NCBI GenBank assembly: GCA_021396245.1
Contig: WNYE01000085.1
Location: forward strand, 119,235 to 183,234
Source: Sporothrix humicola
Taxonomy: Eukaryota; Ascomycota; Sordariomycetes; Ophiostomatales; Ophiostomataceae
Length of the DNA stretch: 64,000 nt
Direction: 5' to 3'
Shown: positions 1 to 12,515 of the stretch, in pieces
Numbering within the stretch: the first letter of the stretch is position 1
How the letters are laid out: every line of letters starts with the position of its first letter
The notes under the pieces: model-generated
What the model was told of the DNA's origin: nothing
Seen by the model: only the letters and a program-made list of their open reading frames with translations
Databases searched by the model: none
Program-made: the position numbers and the translations under genes

Positions 1-23
1 CAACTTCGATCGGAGATCATCCC

Positions 24-965
24 TCACGAGCTCGTCACAAAATCCGTGATAACTTCATTAAAGCGCGTCGGGTTCTCCCAGAAGACAAAGTGACTACCCT
101 TCTCGGCCACGGTGAACGTGTATGCCTGTGCCCCCGGGATCTGCGTGGCGGCCCATGCAATGGCTGTGGCATTATTGAGGCTGGCATCGCCGGACAGCAC
201 GAGCGCGGGGATGTCGATCCGCGGCAGCACGTCGCGCCAGTCGGCAAAAGCGTGGTTGATGAGCAGTGTAGCAGCGTGGGCGTCGCTCATCTTCTTGTTC
301 TGCGCAACGACCCAGTCGAGATCCGACTGCGAGATGCTCGACGTGAACATGCTCTCGACAAACGGCACCAGCTCGTTGGACATGTTGGCCGCAAACGTGT
401 ATGTCTGGGCGGGCGTGAAGAGGGCGGCCGACCAGGTATCGCGCTCGGCTTGATCCCACGTCGGGTCCTGCACCAAGACGGACGACTGGTCGTCAATGAC
501 AAAGCGGGCGATGCGGCGACGCTGGTCCGGGTACTGGTCCCAAAACGCCCAAGTGACAGACGAGCCCATGGAATGAGCAATTACAGACACATTGCACAGA
601 CCGAGGCCCGTCAGAACATCGTTGAGGTCTGAGCCGAAACGGCTTAGGCGGTAGCCAAAGTCGGGCTTGGCCGAGTCGCCGTGGCCGCGCATGTCGTACG
701 TCGTGACGTGGTAGCCGGCGTTGGAGAAGTACTCGATCTGCTTGTTCCACTGCGCCGCCGTCTGTCGCCATCCCGGAATAAACAGCAACGACTGGCCCGT
801 CAACGGCCCGGCCTGGGTGTATCGAAGCTGCACGCCGTCCTGAGTGGTGATGTTGCCGATCTTGAGGTCCGGGACGGGACCCAGGTCTTGGGGCACCTTG
901 GCCAACGCGCCCATCGCAAAAGCCTTGAGAGCGAGGCCGACGCTGAGACGGAAGCTGAACTTCAT
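24..965 (-). CDS. secreted alpha/beta-hydrolase fold enzyme
   Basis: This 313-aa single-exon protein is a complete alpha/beta hydrolase. A hydrophobic N-terminus ending near residue 22 (AMGALA) looks like a signal peptide, so it is probably secreted. The order of motifs is typical of the family: an oxyanion-loop segment FIPGW (62-66), a DMRGHGDS loop (about 91-98), the nucleophile elbow AHSMGS with Ser132, a candidate acid in LSGD (Asp260), and the catalytic His in GSHF (His292). The length is normal for an esterase, lipase or epoxide-hydrolase-like member. The substrate cannot be predicted; the sequence resembles the general AB hydrolase-1 group rather than cutinases or carboxylesterases. 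The ATG at 965 is the only sensible start because the signal peptide follows directly. It is transcribed away from the gene at 2055. Family assignment is firm; function is open. Confidence 0.88.
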   Translation of the reverse strand: MKFSFRLSVGLALKAFAMGALAKVPQDLGPVPDLKIGNITTQDGVQLRYTQAGPLTGQSLLFIPGWRQTAAQWNKQIEYFSNAGYHVTTYDMRGHGDSAKPDFGYRLSRFGSDLNDVLTGLGLCNVSVIAHSMGSSVTWAFWDQYPDQRRRIARFVIDDQSSVLVQDPTWDQAERDTWSAALFTPAQTYTFAANMSNELVPFVESMFTSSISQSDLDWVVAQNKKMSDAHAATLLINHAFADWRDVLPRIDIPALVLSGDASLNNATAIAWAATQIPGAQAYTFTVAEKGSHFVFWENPTRFNEVITDFVTSS

Positions 966-2054
966 TGTGAGGAGATAGGGCTGGTGTTATTCAATGGGAA
1001 TTTTTCGTGGGAGATGTTGAAAAATGGGTACTGATTCGACAGGAGAACGGCAAATGTCAAAACAATAACCGGAAGCTGGGCGAGCACCACGGATATTTAT
1101 GCTTCTCTCATGGCGGAGTGAAGTCATGCATCTTGGCCGTCGTTGATGGTCGTCATTTCCAATCACACGGCCGACAAGGACGACGAGGCGACAAGTATAT
1201 AAATTCGTGTTGATCTCTCGCCAGCAGACGCTATGATGCCGCTGTGTTGAAAAGCCGTGCTCGGAGACCCGTTAGCTTCCCCGTGGCCCAGCAAAAGACA
1301 AGAAAACGCGGGGATGATCGGCGGTTGACGATCTCTTTCTTTTGTCCCTTTCCCTTTATTTTTTTTTCTTGTCGCCTCTTCTTTCTTCTCGCATACCCGG
1401 ACCTGATTTTGTTTGTCCCCGGTGAATTATCCCCGTGGGGTAGTGCCGCCAAGTCCCACCGTATCGTCCCATTGCTCCATCCATCGACGTCACGTAGGGC
1501 AGAGCCTCTCCCGGGTCGACTTGGTCACCTCCGGACCGCACTGTTTGAAGTGCCGATCGACGAGATCTAGACAATCAACAAAGCCGGCAATGTGACCACT
1601 GCAGCATCGCAGATATATGTGGTTCAAAACACCTGCTGCTCTCTCACTGCTCACTTGGAGATCGTCCTCGAATCTACAAGCGGATCAGGCCTACACCAGC
1701 AACAACTCGCGCCGACTTGGCGAGAAGGGTTCCCAGCCATGAACGATTTCAATATCTTTTTCGAGACGAGGATCTTGTGCCAATGCAATGTCTATTAAAT
1801 GAAATCATAGCGAGCCAACAGTATGAAGGCGCGATGTCAGGATTTGATCCAGCTCGCAATTTCTGATTGGTCGCCTGGTGCCTACTTGCAAACCCCGGAC
1901 TGTGACAAATCATGCATTGCAACAGGGCGGTGATATCCATCATCAAAGTGCAGGGTTGACAACGGCCGAGTCAGCGATACAACGACTTACCACCCAAAGC
2001 AAAAAACAGAACAACACCGGTCGACAGTCACAAAATAAGGCAGCATTGCCCTAG
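966..2054. promoter_or_regulatory. divergent intergenic region
   Basis: This is 1.09 kb between two genes transcribed outward, so it must hold both promoters. A pyrimidine-rich plus-strand tract lies at about 1330-1395, and a TATA-like run (agtatataaatt) lies near 1193-1204. I see no coding potential, RNA gene or repeat here. Confidence 0.5.
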
Positions 2055-2698
2055 ATGGTTGTGACGACAAGGGGCCAAGCCAGACAGGCGGCGGGAAATG
2101 CAGAACAAGCGGACGAGAGCATCTTGACTCTCCCACGAGGCTTCCATAAGACGAGCAAGACAGCTGCGTCCGCTAGGTCCAAGGCCAAGTCTGTGTCCAT
2201 GTTCAAAGCCAAGGCGGGAATGAAAAAGGGCATCGCACCATCGTCTGCATCTCAGCAAGCAAAATCGCAAAGCAAAGCCTTCAGAACAAAAGCAGCAAAG
2301 GGGGCGGCAATGCCGGTCACGACCCAGGACGACCAGGCCGGCATCATCTATCCCACGACCGACGACTCTCTGGACAACATTGCTGCCCTTCTCGGCCGTG
2401 CCAATGCCACATACAAGGTGGGCTGGTCGCCAGCACAGGACGGCAGCAGGTACATCAACTGCATCTGGTTCAAACGAGTGACCCAAGACACCATGGAGCA
2501 GCTGCTGGCCTCGGTATGCTTTTCTCAGCAAACTTGTACAAGATTCGATTTTTACAGCCTGCTGACAATCAACAGCCTGATGTGAAGCGCGCCTTCTTCT
2601 ACAACGAAGAGGACGAGCGTCTGCGACAGGCCGGCGTCGACGACCTCACTGAGGGACGTGGCTGGATGAAGGAGGAGGACTATGACAGCGACCTTTGA
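2055..2698 (+). CDS. hypothetical protein with one intron
   Basis: The gene model is join(2055..2513,2576..2698), giving 193 aa. The 62-nt intron has a GTATGC donor at 2514, a CTGAC branch point at 2563-2567 and a CAACAG acceptor ending at 2575; it falls between codons, and exon 2 continues in frame to TGA. The N-terminal third is basic and rich in Lys, Ser and Ala (KSKAK-type runs), suggesting a disordered or nuclear segment. The C-terminal part (from about residue 95, motif DDSLDNIAALL, then YINCIWFKR) looks folded and ends in an acidic tail (EEDYDSDL). I do not recognise the family. The splice signals and the clean frame across the intron support a real gene. An alternative acceptor (TTTACAG at 2557) would shift the frame, so it is less likely. 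Confidence 0.7.
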
Positions 2699-5600
2699 TC
2701 GATGGATAGCCTCGTTTCGGAAGCTTTTGTTCTTTGGAGACTTTGTGGTTTCGTGCGGTGGTTTGCTCCAAAGACTTGTGACAGGAATGGTCGGTTCGAA
2801 CGGCAAGGGAATGACTATGAATGAAATAGACAGACCACCTTGGACAGGATGGTAGCATTTTGAAATGCCAGAGTTGACTTGAATTCAAAAGTTAGCAAAA
2901 AATATGTCTCTCTAGAAGGATCAGGTCTCTGGGCAATGAATTGCGATGTAGCCTCAAGTTCGACGAGAGATGCATATATTGAGATGCAATGGATCATCAG
3001 ACTTGGAGCCTCGTAGAACCAACGGCTAACTGTAGGCCAAGAACGCTTTGGAGAAAATGGATGAACATAATAAAAGTGGCTGTCACCCCTTGACAATGCC
3101 CATGATGTGTGAAAAGATCAACAATCGTCTAAGCGAGGATTGCCACAGCCTGCCGACTGCCATGAATTGTTGCTGCCACTGCCATTGCTGGAGTCTTCAA
3201 AAAACTGTCAGGGAGAGAGGCCATTGTTCGCGCACCCAATTTCGCGTGCTTGATGCCAGCGCGTAAATGAGCAGGAAGAACCAGGCAAAAAAGGAGCAAC
3301 ATCTCAAGGAATGGATACTTTCAGTGCTCTCCTTTCCCTCAGAGTGAGACATCAGATCTTCAGTTTGAGAAATTCAAGAGAATGTTGCAACTACCCCAGA
3401 CGTTCATTCCACCATCTTGGAGAAGATATCCCGGTGACATTTAGTGACCCGTTCATTTGCGCCAGGTTATGACGCGACGAAGGAGCTCAAATATTATGAA
3501 CCAGTGCCTCGGCGTGATCCGTTCAAGAACACGAGTAACAATCATGGAGATGAGAACACCTCATGGGAAAATACGCAAGACTGGACCATGAAAACACGAG
3601 AAAACACGGTGATAAAAAGGACGGCCACGTAAATCAAATGAAAGACGCAAAAGATGAAAAGACACGATGAGATTGGCCAGGTGCCCGCGGAAAAGGCCTA
3701 CAAGAGGAAGTGCTAAGCTCAAAACGCCCAAAACAAGCAACTTGAGGTATCAACGGCCAGAAACTATCGCTTTTTAGCTTCAATTTTGGTTCACTCCCCC
3801 AATTCTGCCCTTCCTTGGTGCGTGCCCTCTTTCTCCACGTTTGCTTTTCGTGGAGATGATGCCGATATGAGCTCAGGCAAGGCCTCCTCTCTCTCGTATC
3901 TTTGTGGCGTTTTTCTGCGCGCGCGGACTGGCGGGAACTGGCACAAATTAGAAGGTTCTTTGGAAAGAATGGCCGCTTGGCAAAGATGAGGAGAACGGCG
4001 AGTACTCCGTATTGTCGTCGACTTTTGTCTTCTGACAGTCAATTGAGGTCGAGGCGGCGCTTTCGCTAGAAAAGGGAAGTCAGGTACGAGGTGTCCAGGC
4101 CACGCCAGGCACTTGGTTCACTTGGGGCGGTTCCTGGAAGACAAGCAACAACATGAATGCAGCCAAGACTTTGGCCAACGGAACACGGAACACTGATGCT
4201 CGCAGTGGATTCCCATTTCGGGGAACGTTTCAAACGGGGAAGGGTGCGTGAAGAGAAGGAGAAAGGAAGGACAAAATATGCAAATACGGCGAATGCGGCG
4301 TAGAACATGGGACAACAAGACAATAAACGACACGAAAACCGAACGGACCAGCCGATGCCTGTGTTGTTCTCTCGACTCTGGGTGACGTCAGGGGCATGCT
4401 TTGCGCAGGGGAGACAACGAAGAGAAGCGCAGGACGAAAACGAGAAGACCGCAAGGGAACGCGGTTCAATTCAGGGGTAAAAGCGGCAAGGTGCATTGTT
4501 GTGAACGGCGCAAAACCCAACCAACGGGTGAAGGGGGTGAGCGTGAGCAATAAGGCGGCGGCAAAGAGAAAGCCAGGGCTCTCGTTGTTCTGCCGTGAGA
4601 AAGGAAATGGTCAGTCAATGGGTGGTGTGAATATTGTTGGACTTGAAAGTGTGGCTTTCGCGCTGTGGTGAAGGATGATGGGGAAGTGGGAGGATGCGAG
4701 GCTAGTCCTATCTAGGTAAAATAGGGGTAAGACGGAACGCGATCGACAGGAACAGGAGAAGATGGAAGGAGTGAGGAGGAATTGATGAGGAAGGAGCAAG
4801 CAGTGGGAAGAGGCATTTCGGACGAAAAGGCTAGGCAGGCGCGAGCAGGATCACGGGAGGAGCCAACAAGGAGGGAAAGAGCAATTGAAAAGACGAAGAA
4901 GAAAAGAAGAATGCAGGAGCAAATATCAACGCAGGAGATGCAGAAAGCCACGATATGCATGGTGATCCTCAGAAAAAAGCAGGAAATAGGGGAAATGAAA
5001 GGGAGGGTTGGGGATAACATCGGATGAGAAGCTGGGGATAGGGTTGAGAGCGGCATGCAGAGAGATTCTTCGGCATGGCATGGAACGCGCCAACCATAAA
5101 GTCGTCCAAGGAAAACCTTAATTCAAGTGGACTTGATGAACGGCGCGAAGGGAGGGCAACTTCCGTCTGTCAAAAATTCGCTTGTATTTCTCAGAGAGGC
5201 CTCTTTCCCACTTTCCAGGGACAGGTCGGATCGACAGAATTGCAGGACGAGGGAAGAAGTCGATCATAACAGCATCAACTATGACCACGGCATAACACGA
5301 CCCTGATTCTCCCAGGACTTTGGACCTGTTGCATTGGCCATTTTGTCAGTGGACGGCGTATTCTCCGATGCATTCTCATGTTTTATTCCGTCGTATTCCT
5401 TCTGCCTCAGCCACGGCTGCCACAATGGTCGGTCGATAATGGTCGGTCGCGACTACCCTATGCGAATAGGGCTGAGATGCTCTGGGGAAGGACCACTGGA
5501 GAACAAAAACATGCTGTGCAGGAAGCCACGACGAACAGGGTTGGCAGGCACCACCTTCACAGCGAGTCATTCGCCGGCAGAAATTGACTTGTCCTGTGTA

Positions 5601-8600
5601 TGTATCGATACAAGTTAACCTCCCACTCATCCTTTGGATCCTTTCCCCATCAGCGACATTCCTTTTTGCACATAATGCAACGTCGCCAGCATGGCCTGTC
5701 ACTGGATACGAACATCCGAATTTGAGAAAAGTCGGGTGAAAGTCGGATGAGGTTCTCAACTTTCCTGTTTTTTTATTATTCCTCTGTTGATCATTTGCTC
5801 TGCAATGGGGGTTTTCAAGTATCCCCATGTGCCCTTGCCTTTCCTCATATTTTTTGCGGGCAGCTTGCCATTTTCAACTAGATGTGGCACGGGTATTCCC
5901 AGCGGTTTCATATGGCCCCGTAGGAATACAACTCTACTTCTCGATGCCATGATAAGACAGCACCTGAATGCACGGCCATCGCACGATACAAAGGGCATGG
6001 AAGGCACAGAGGGCACAGTGGCCGCAAATGGAAAGAGTTCAGGAACAGAAGAAAGAAGCCAATCGCTAGCCAGGCACCAGGCACAACCACAAACCAGAAG
6101 GAGCCCAACAACCTTGGCTCTTCCCAATGCCAAGCTTTCGACCCCCCTTTTTCTGCTCAACAGCGCTTCACGTATCTTCAAGTACCTGTATCCCTCTCGT
6201 TTTCGGTGATATATTCACTGTCATCCTGACATTTTTATGATTTTAGGCTCGTTCTTCTCGTATCCAGACCCCTGTCATCACGTTTTTGTGGTGTTTTTGT
6301 CTTTTTCTTCCGACCCGCTCGAAGGAGCGCCAAAAACGTTTGACAGGTACTGAGCCACTGAGCCTCAAAGCCACTTCTTCCCCCTTGCAATATTGTTTCT
6401 CGAATATGTCCGCGATAATCATGTCCAAGCTCCTGCAAGTAAACAAAAAACGCCAAAAGACTGAGGCGCGTCATTCTCTTGTCCTCCGTGTTTGTGTGTT
6501 GCACCTTCCGCCTTGTCAGCTCCGAGCCGCTTGTGAAATGCTCCTTCAAATGCTCCTTCCCGTGTTTCCACAAACCGGGTATGCCGTATGACTCGTCTCA
6601 TACAGCGCACAATTCGCCTACTGAGTATGGCATATGACCAGCTAGGTGTTCGTCAGTTCAATACTAAACATTGGGCTGTTTACTACGCATTTATTTCTAC
6701 GTGTGTTGTCTATGGTCTTCGTGCTCTCGTCCAGACATCTCACAATATTTCGGGCATATGTCGACAGACCACTCTGTGTACAACACTGTGATACTGCAAT
6801 CATATCTCTGGCTCCTCTTGATCTCTCAAAGGCCCGTTCTCTCCGAGTACGAGCAAACAACTGTGACGACAGAGTGGATAGTCCAGGAAGAAAAGAGGAG
6901 AAATATGGAGAATGGAAACAAAACACACAAGGAAAGGCCCCAGATGACAAGGGGCGGCCTCCACGATAAGAGCTTGCATCCTAACCCTAAAATCTCAAAA
7001 GAGAACACAAGTTTCGCGCATGTGAAGAGACACCCAATCGGCAGTGTCGTTTCTTTCTGGTGTCCTTTTGTCAGTTCTTTGCCGTGCTATCCTGCGGAGT
7101 ATTTTGACGGTGGGTAATGGTGGATGGATGGTTGGGTCGCCGGAGACCCGTCCGCCGTCCCCTGTGGTCAGTCGCAGTTTAGTGATCGCAGTTCGTGGTC
7201 TAGCGGGCTCTTAGCGAGTGGCCTCGTTGCTTGCCAAGGTGGAGGAAGTCAAAAAGGCAAGAAAAGTCCTGTTCGCACACGCAGGAGCTCGGGGAAGTCT
7301 TTCCTTCTTGCAGTGCAGATACGGGGAGCGCCAGCGCACCTTGCTTCACGCATCTCGTATTTGCTTTTTGTGTCCTCTGGTGTGTCTTTTCGCTCGTTTT
7401 TCGGCGGAGATGTGTGTTGTTTCTGGTTTTCTCGTATTGAATGCCGACTATGTGCATGAGAAGCGCACATGCAAAACAAAGCACCTGCAGCGTGCTGTGC
7501 GCCGCAAGTCGATTTCCGAAGCAAGCCGTGTCACCCGGACACGCTGTAAGCCCTGTATTTACAGTGAATTATGAGCATCGATCTTTTCCAAGTATGACCG
7601 TCGTCGTTCGCGCCTGCCAGGACCCTTGCTGAATCCTTTCTGCCTTACAAGCATTGACTTGGGCTTCAAACAGTGGCGTCCGCCGGCTGTTTTGTTTTGA
7701 GCAGTTTGCCCTTGTTTTTCCTCTTTCTCTCTTCTCTTCACGAGACCTTTTGCGACGATTCACCCACTTGTTGCAGCTCAGCCCTCAGCCCTCGGCCCAC
7801 GAGAAGAGAGGGGGCTCTCACCACAAAGGTCTTGGCGCGCGCTCAAAGAGGAGCAAGCCACAGGCTGTCACCGTCGTTCCACAGGCATTTTTACTCTTTT
7901 TACGAGTCAAAGGTACAGCAATACGGGCGGTGCGAGTGGAGGTCCCGAGGGTTGCATGTACCTGAGACTGCTGAAGTCAAGGGTGCCTTTCAGGTCGCTC
8001 CTCCCCCAGCAACCGTCTAAACTTTCCTGGTGCGTTTTTTGGTTCCTCGAAACGGAAAGAGCACTAGCGCGGCCACTAGCGTGCCCCCCTTTTTTCTTCA
8101 GCCTCTCGTTTCGCTCACTTTGCTCACTATCGTCTGTTTTTTCTCGTGTTCCTTCGTGGGAGGGGACAGTCACGATGGTATCTGTACTTTGTGTTTGTGG
8201 CATTGTGTTCAATGGAAAATGCAATCCCGTCTTCCGTACGGAGCACACTCACTTCGCGATACACGGTGCCTTGCATTATGCGCTTCTTACGCACTCCGGA
8301 CGACATTCGTACGCGAGAGCTTCCCAACTCAACTAAGACATGGAGAGGGAAAGAGCAACACAAAGAGAAGGAAAGAGCAGCGCAAGAATGACGGTGTGAA
8401 TGTCTCACTCCAGGGCTGACTGTAGCGCCCTTTTCCAATGTTTCCCGCATTTTGGCATGTCTCTCCATCGTCGCTTCCTCGCGTGCACTGTCTGCGTGCG
8501 ATATCCATTTTCTGCATCGCTCTTGCCCTCTTTCCGCTCCCTCCTTCGTATCAGTACCTGTACTTACACCGGCCCCGTACCTGGAGCGTTTGCTGACGCC

Positions 8601-9430
8601 CCATTCCCACCCAAAAGGTACCTCCGTCCTCACAAGAGAATCCACCCCCCGGTTCCGGCAAGTCCAGCAAGCCTTGGCTGATTCAGAGCATGCGGCAAGG
8701 GTGTGCTTTCTTTTGTGCTCTCCTTTGTCGTTTCTTTTCTTGTACATTTTCTCGCATTTCTCACTCTATTTTGCGCCCCTGTTCCTTTGACACTCTGCCC
8801 TGCCGCCGCTGTGACGACGGTCAAAAGTTTGAACAAGCGACAAGGTACCCCCCGAGCGCGAGAGGCTGAGAAGATACTACCCAAAACCCACCGCCCCCCC
8901 ATCCCGAAAGAAGAAAGAACCAACAACACAGCAAGTCGCCCTTCTTGCGCCAGTCCGTGAGTACGCTCAGGCGGAATTCCTTTTTGTTCTGTGCTTTTGT
9001 TTTAGGCAGGCACGGCGCCAACGGCCAACAGTCACCACCCATTCTTCGACTTTGTTGTCCAATTCTGCACCTTCCCCCCTTGACCTTGGGACTGGTTCGC
9101 CCACCCAAAATAAGCATATATCTGACCGGGAAAGCCCACTCCCAGCGCTTCTCTTAGTTCCTCTCCCTTTTCTATTTTTTTTTCTTTCTTTTCGTCTTTT
9201 TTTTTTTTTATATTTTGGCTCTTTCCCTCCCTCTCGTGCCTCGATTCTCCACAATCGTGTTTGTCTCTTTCCTCTTTTTTTTCTTTCCTCGTTATTTCTT
9301 GCGTCCATATATATTCCTTGGCCCGTCCCGCCCCCCTCTTCTTCGCCCAGCTTTATCTTGTCTCTTATCCCTTCTCTCCAGATTTCTTCTCGCTCTCTTC
9401 CATACATCTTTTTTTCACACCCTCCTCAAG
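2699..9430. other. 6.7-kb region with no recognisable gene
   Basis: No ORF here resembles a known family, and I could not assemble a spliced gene on either strand. Two compositional blocks stand out. About 4060-5030 is purine-rich on the plus strand, the pattern seen upstream of minus-strand genes in this window. About 7670-9420 has many plus-strand pyrimidine runs, strongest at 9160-9420 just before the small secreted protein. No transposon ORF, terminal repeat or tRNA was seen. It may hold long leaders, non-coding transcripts or regulatory DNA for the gene at 9431. Confidence 0.5.
9160..9425 (+). promoter_or_regulatory. pyrimidine-rich core promoter/5' leader tract
   Basis: A nearly continuous CT-rich tract ends six bases before the ATG at 9431. 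CT-rich tracts just upstream of start sites are common in highly expressed fungal genes. The stretch 8692-9430 contains no ATG, as expected for a scanned leader. Confidence 0.55.
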
Positions 9431-9702
9431 ATGCAGCCTTCCTACCTCCTCTCGGCTGTGGCCGCAGTTGTCGTCTCGTTTGCCAGCATTGCCCACGCAA
9501 CACCAATACCATGCCCGGATGTAAGTTTATGTTCTGCTTAAAGTCATCTACAATGCGCCAGTCTGTGCTCCATGTTCCTGTACTAATACAACTCTAGTCC
9601 AAGATCGACCTGATTCTCAACGGCAAGTTGAGCCCTGATGCATGCTGCAGCTATGGTATCTGCAAGAACGACATCTTGACCAAGACCAAGAACCGGAAGT
9701 GA
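9431..9702 (+). CDS. small secreted cysteine-containing protein (64 aa)
   Basis: The gene model is join(9431..9520,9598..9702), 64 aa. The intron (77 nt) has a GTAAGT donor, a TACTAATA branch point at 9581 and a CTCTAG acceptor; it lies between codons 30 and 31. Residues 1-23 form a classic signal peptide ending in AHA, so the predicted mature protein is about 41 aa. It has four cysteines: Cys28, the adjacent pair Cys46-Cys47 and Cys52 (motif ACCSYGICK), enough for two disulfides. The C-terminus is basic (TKTKNRK). This is the profile of fungal small secreted proteins, which include candidate effectors and surface or antimicrobial peptides, but no function can be assigned. It sits alone between gene-poor flanks of 6.7 and 1.8 kb. 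The textbook intron and signal peptide make the model reliable despite its size. Confidence 0.82.
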
Positions 9703-11492
9703 TGAGAACAACTTGAGAACGGGGACGTGGCCGTTCCAGCCTTGTCCTCTCAATGCACCTCTCCACTATCACAACTTGCTCTGATCACGGCCAACCGATT
9801 CCGGACTACAACCACCCATATATACCCACCACTATTACGACGACTGAGATTGATATCCGACATCAACTTGATTTTCCATATCAAGCGATTTGACTGCCAG
9901 GCGACTACAATATATCTTTGAAGCTCGACCACGCGCGTCTCGAGATTCAATCAACATGCTGATCACAACGGCCTACGCTACCACAACATTCACGGCCCAG
10001 CCATATATCGATGCGCAAACAGACCGCGCACTCGCCTCCTTACATCTTTCTCACGTCGCTCGTTGTCCGGAATTCACCACTTGACCTGCCAGCACCCACC
10101 CTACTGCTGGCTTGTATTATATACGAAACCTGCCAGGCTTCTAGGGAAGCATTCGTTTGCGCATTCTCTACCAACCTGAGCATTACGACCTTTTACGACT
10201 ACAACATTTCCTTTGTCTATTGTTTTATTATTTTCTGTGAAAATAGCTGGAGGACAACAAAACGAAGAGAGATTGAGAGACTTTGGATACATGCGTTTAT
10301 CCACAGATCGAACGGGAACCATCTGGCGGGAAGCGACACTTGGCACGACCAGATGGTGGGATCGGATGAAAGAGCTTGAAGAGTTCAACGGTTAAAGAGC
10401 AAACACGCGCAACTCTTAAATTAACCGACTCGCAGACAGACCAGCCGAAAAAAGACGGGATTTTATTCTGGAGAACAAGATGCGAATAAAACGTCATTGA
10501 AGGAGATCATAATATTGATCCCGCTCCCACAAATCTTGCTCTCAAATCTCAGTGACTTCTAATGTGTACATGCATGCGTTGATGACGATTTCAATGTTAT
10601 TTACCGGCTTCAACAATTATTACCAACTGTGCCTGGTTCTTTGCACAACCACTTGGACTCCTCCCCAAACAACCTTTGGTTGTGTATCACCCTCCTCACT
10701 TTGGCGAGGAATGTGATGGTAGAAAATATGCAAGTCGGACAAGGAGCAACGCTTCAGTAGTCTCACCCCCCAACCAAGACCGACGAGGCCCGAATAATTC
10801 ATGAACGAGTACTCCGTGATTGGAATGCCGTTGTCCGAGACACAAAAAATTGGACCCGATCGCAAACTCAACTTGAGCAGCTTTCTTCCTTTCTTCGTCC
10901 CCGGTTTTGTAGTGAATAAGCCGCTCTTGTCCTAGCGGGCCTTTTTTATCTCGGGTTTCTCTTACACCACGGCCCCATATCGTCTACGCTCTTCTTCTCT
11001 CGGGCCTTGCGCCGTCCACTTTACTTCCTTGATTTTTGTGTGCCTTAGCAGTCTGTCTTTATGGGCTTTCCGAAAAGGAAACCCTTGGGTTTTTTTGTTT
11101 TTATTTTCCGTGCCGCCTTTCTTTTTTTTGGTATTTTGATTGTGTACCCAGGTGCACCAAGTAGGAATAAAAAAGACAATACAAGACTTCCCGGATTTAC
11201 GACGCACTGAACATGTAGAGATATATGCTAGTATGCCATGTGCAACGGACACAGTAGTCCGTCCAAACAAGACAAGAGCACTATCAAAAGAAAAAAGAAA
11301 CAACTGGCGGGAACCGGCACGCAACATTTTAACAAGTCTCCCGTTATCTTTCTTCTCACTACTCAGCATCTCAACTTCAAACTCGTAAAGTGCCTTGATA
11401 CGCCATTGCCCCGTCGCGTCGACTTATTCCATTTCCTCATCCGGTGCTTTTTGACTCCATTGTGGTCAAACCGTTGCTCCACAAAGCCCGCC
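9703..11492. other. intergenic region, 1.8 kb
   Basis: This stretch lies between the 3' ends of the small secreted protein gene and the isochorismatase gene, which converge. It is moderately AT-rich with short T-rich runs (about 11085-11135). I see no ORF with coding character, no repeat and no RNA gene. Confidence 0.5.
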
Positions 11493-12515
11493 TCAAGCAG
11501 CCTTTGCAACACAATATGCATCGACGCCGTCTGACAGTGATTTGCTGTCAATCACAAACCCAAGATTGTTCTGTCATGTCAGCAATGCGCCCACGTGGAC
11601 CATGATCTCCAGCGGCCTTACAGAGTACACTATTGATAGTCACAAAAGTGTAAGAAATAGACTTACCGAAATATTCATCATCGTCAACTCCTGCCCGTGC
11701 GGTGTTGTCGTGGCACAGCAGTCAGCCAGAGCCACACAGTCCCATCCGGCATTGTACGCGTCCGTTAGCGTGCCGAGAACGCACTGGTCCGTGTTGACGC
11801 CGGCGAAAAGTAGAGTCCGAATTGCCGTTTGGCCGGCCAAATATTGCCGGAGCGGCTCGTCCATGGACCACATCCCAGACATGCGTGTCTTGTCACACAG
11901 CACGTCGCCCAGGTCGGGCCGGACGGCCGCCGCTAGGTTGTTCGTCTTTTCTCCGACGCTTCCTGTCTCGGTTTCCCCTTCGTAGACGTTGCTGTTCCAT
12001 TCGCCCTTGAAAAGCCACCGTCCGCACCCGTCGCCAGGGTCGATGCCAAGGCCCGATGGCGTCGGCTCTTGGTCGGCATCTGCCAACACCATCCGCCGCG
12101 AGAAACCGCTCATAATTGCTGCCGGCATGGCAGCCAGATCCGGCTTGGTCAGGCCCCAGTTGACCCAAATTACTCGGATCCCGGCCCGTCGACAGCTCTC
12201 AATGGCTGTTAGTGTCGGTGCTACCGCCGCACGGCCTGTCGGGTGGTCGCGGCAGCGGCGGTGCAAGAAGAAGTTCTGCATGTCGACAATAACAAGAGCC
12301 GTGCGGCTGGGGTCGACAGAGATTTGAGTATCGGCCGGCCCGGCTGTCGTAGAAATTGTGACAGTGGCGCCTGGGGCGGAGAGGTCGTCGCTTTTGTCGC
12401 TCTTGCCGTCCTCATCGTAACCCCGCGTCAGATCGTACAGTCGTTCCTTCCGGTGGTAGTGCCATTGGTCACCGGCGGGCCCCATTCGAAGCACATTTCC
12501 ATGAACAGTCGCCAT
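11493..12515 (-). CDS. isochorismatase-family cysteine hydrolase
   Basis: The gene model is complement(join(11493..11570,11667..12515)), 308 aa. The isochorismatase-fold triad is visible: Asp78 in LVIVDMQNFF, Lys209 in LCDKTRMSG, and the nucleophile Cys245 in AGVNTDQCVLGT. The segment DAYNAGWDCVALADCCAT is typical of the family after the catalytic Cys. A 96-nt intron (donor GTAAGT at 11666, branch GCTGAC, acceptor ACAG at 11571) restores the expected C-terminal strand (NNLGFVIDS); reading through the donor would end the protein prematurely after eight non-family residues. Members cleave amides or vinyl ethers (nicotinamidase, biuret/ureidoacrylate or isochorismate hydrolases). The N-terminal 65 residues (LYDLTRGYD) match the fungal cytosolic subgroup, whose substrate is unknown. 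No secondary-metabolism genes are nearby. Confidence 0.88.

Noticed and set aside
6970..6995. CTAACCCTAA, possible telomere-like motif
   Set aside because: Single occurrence, not an array.
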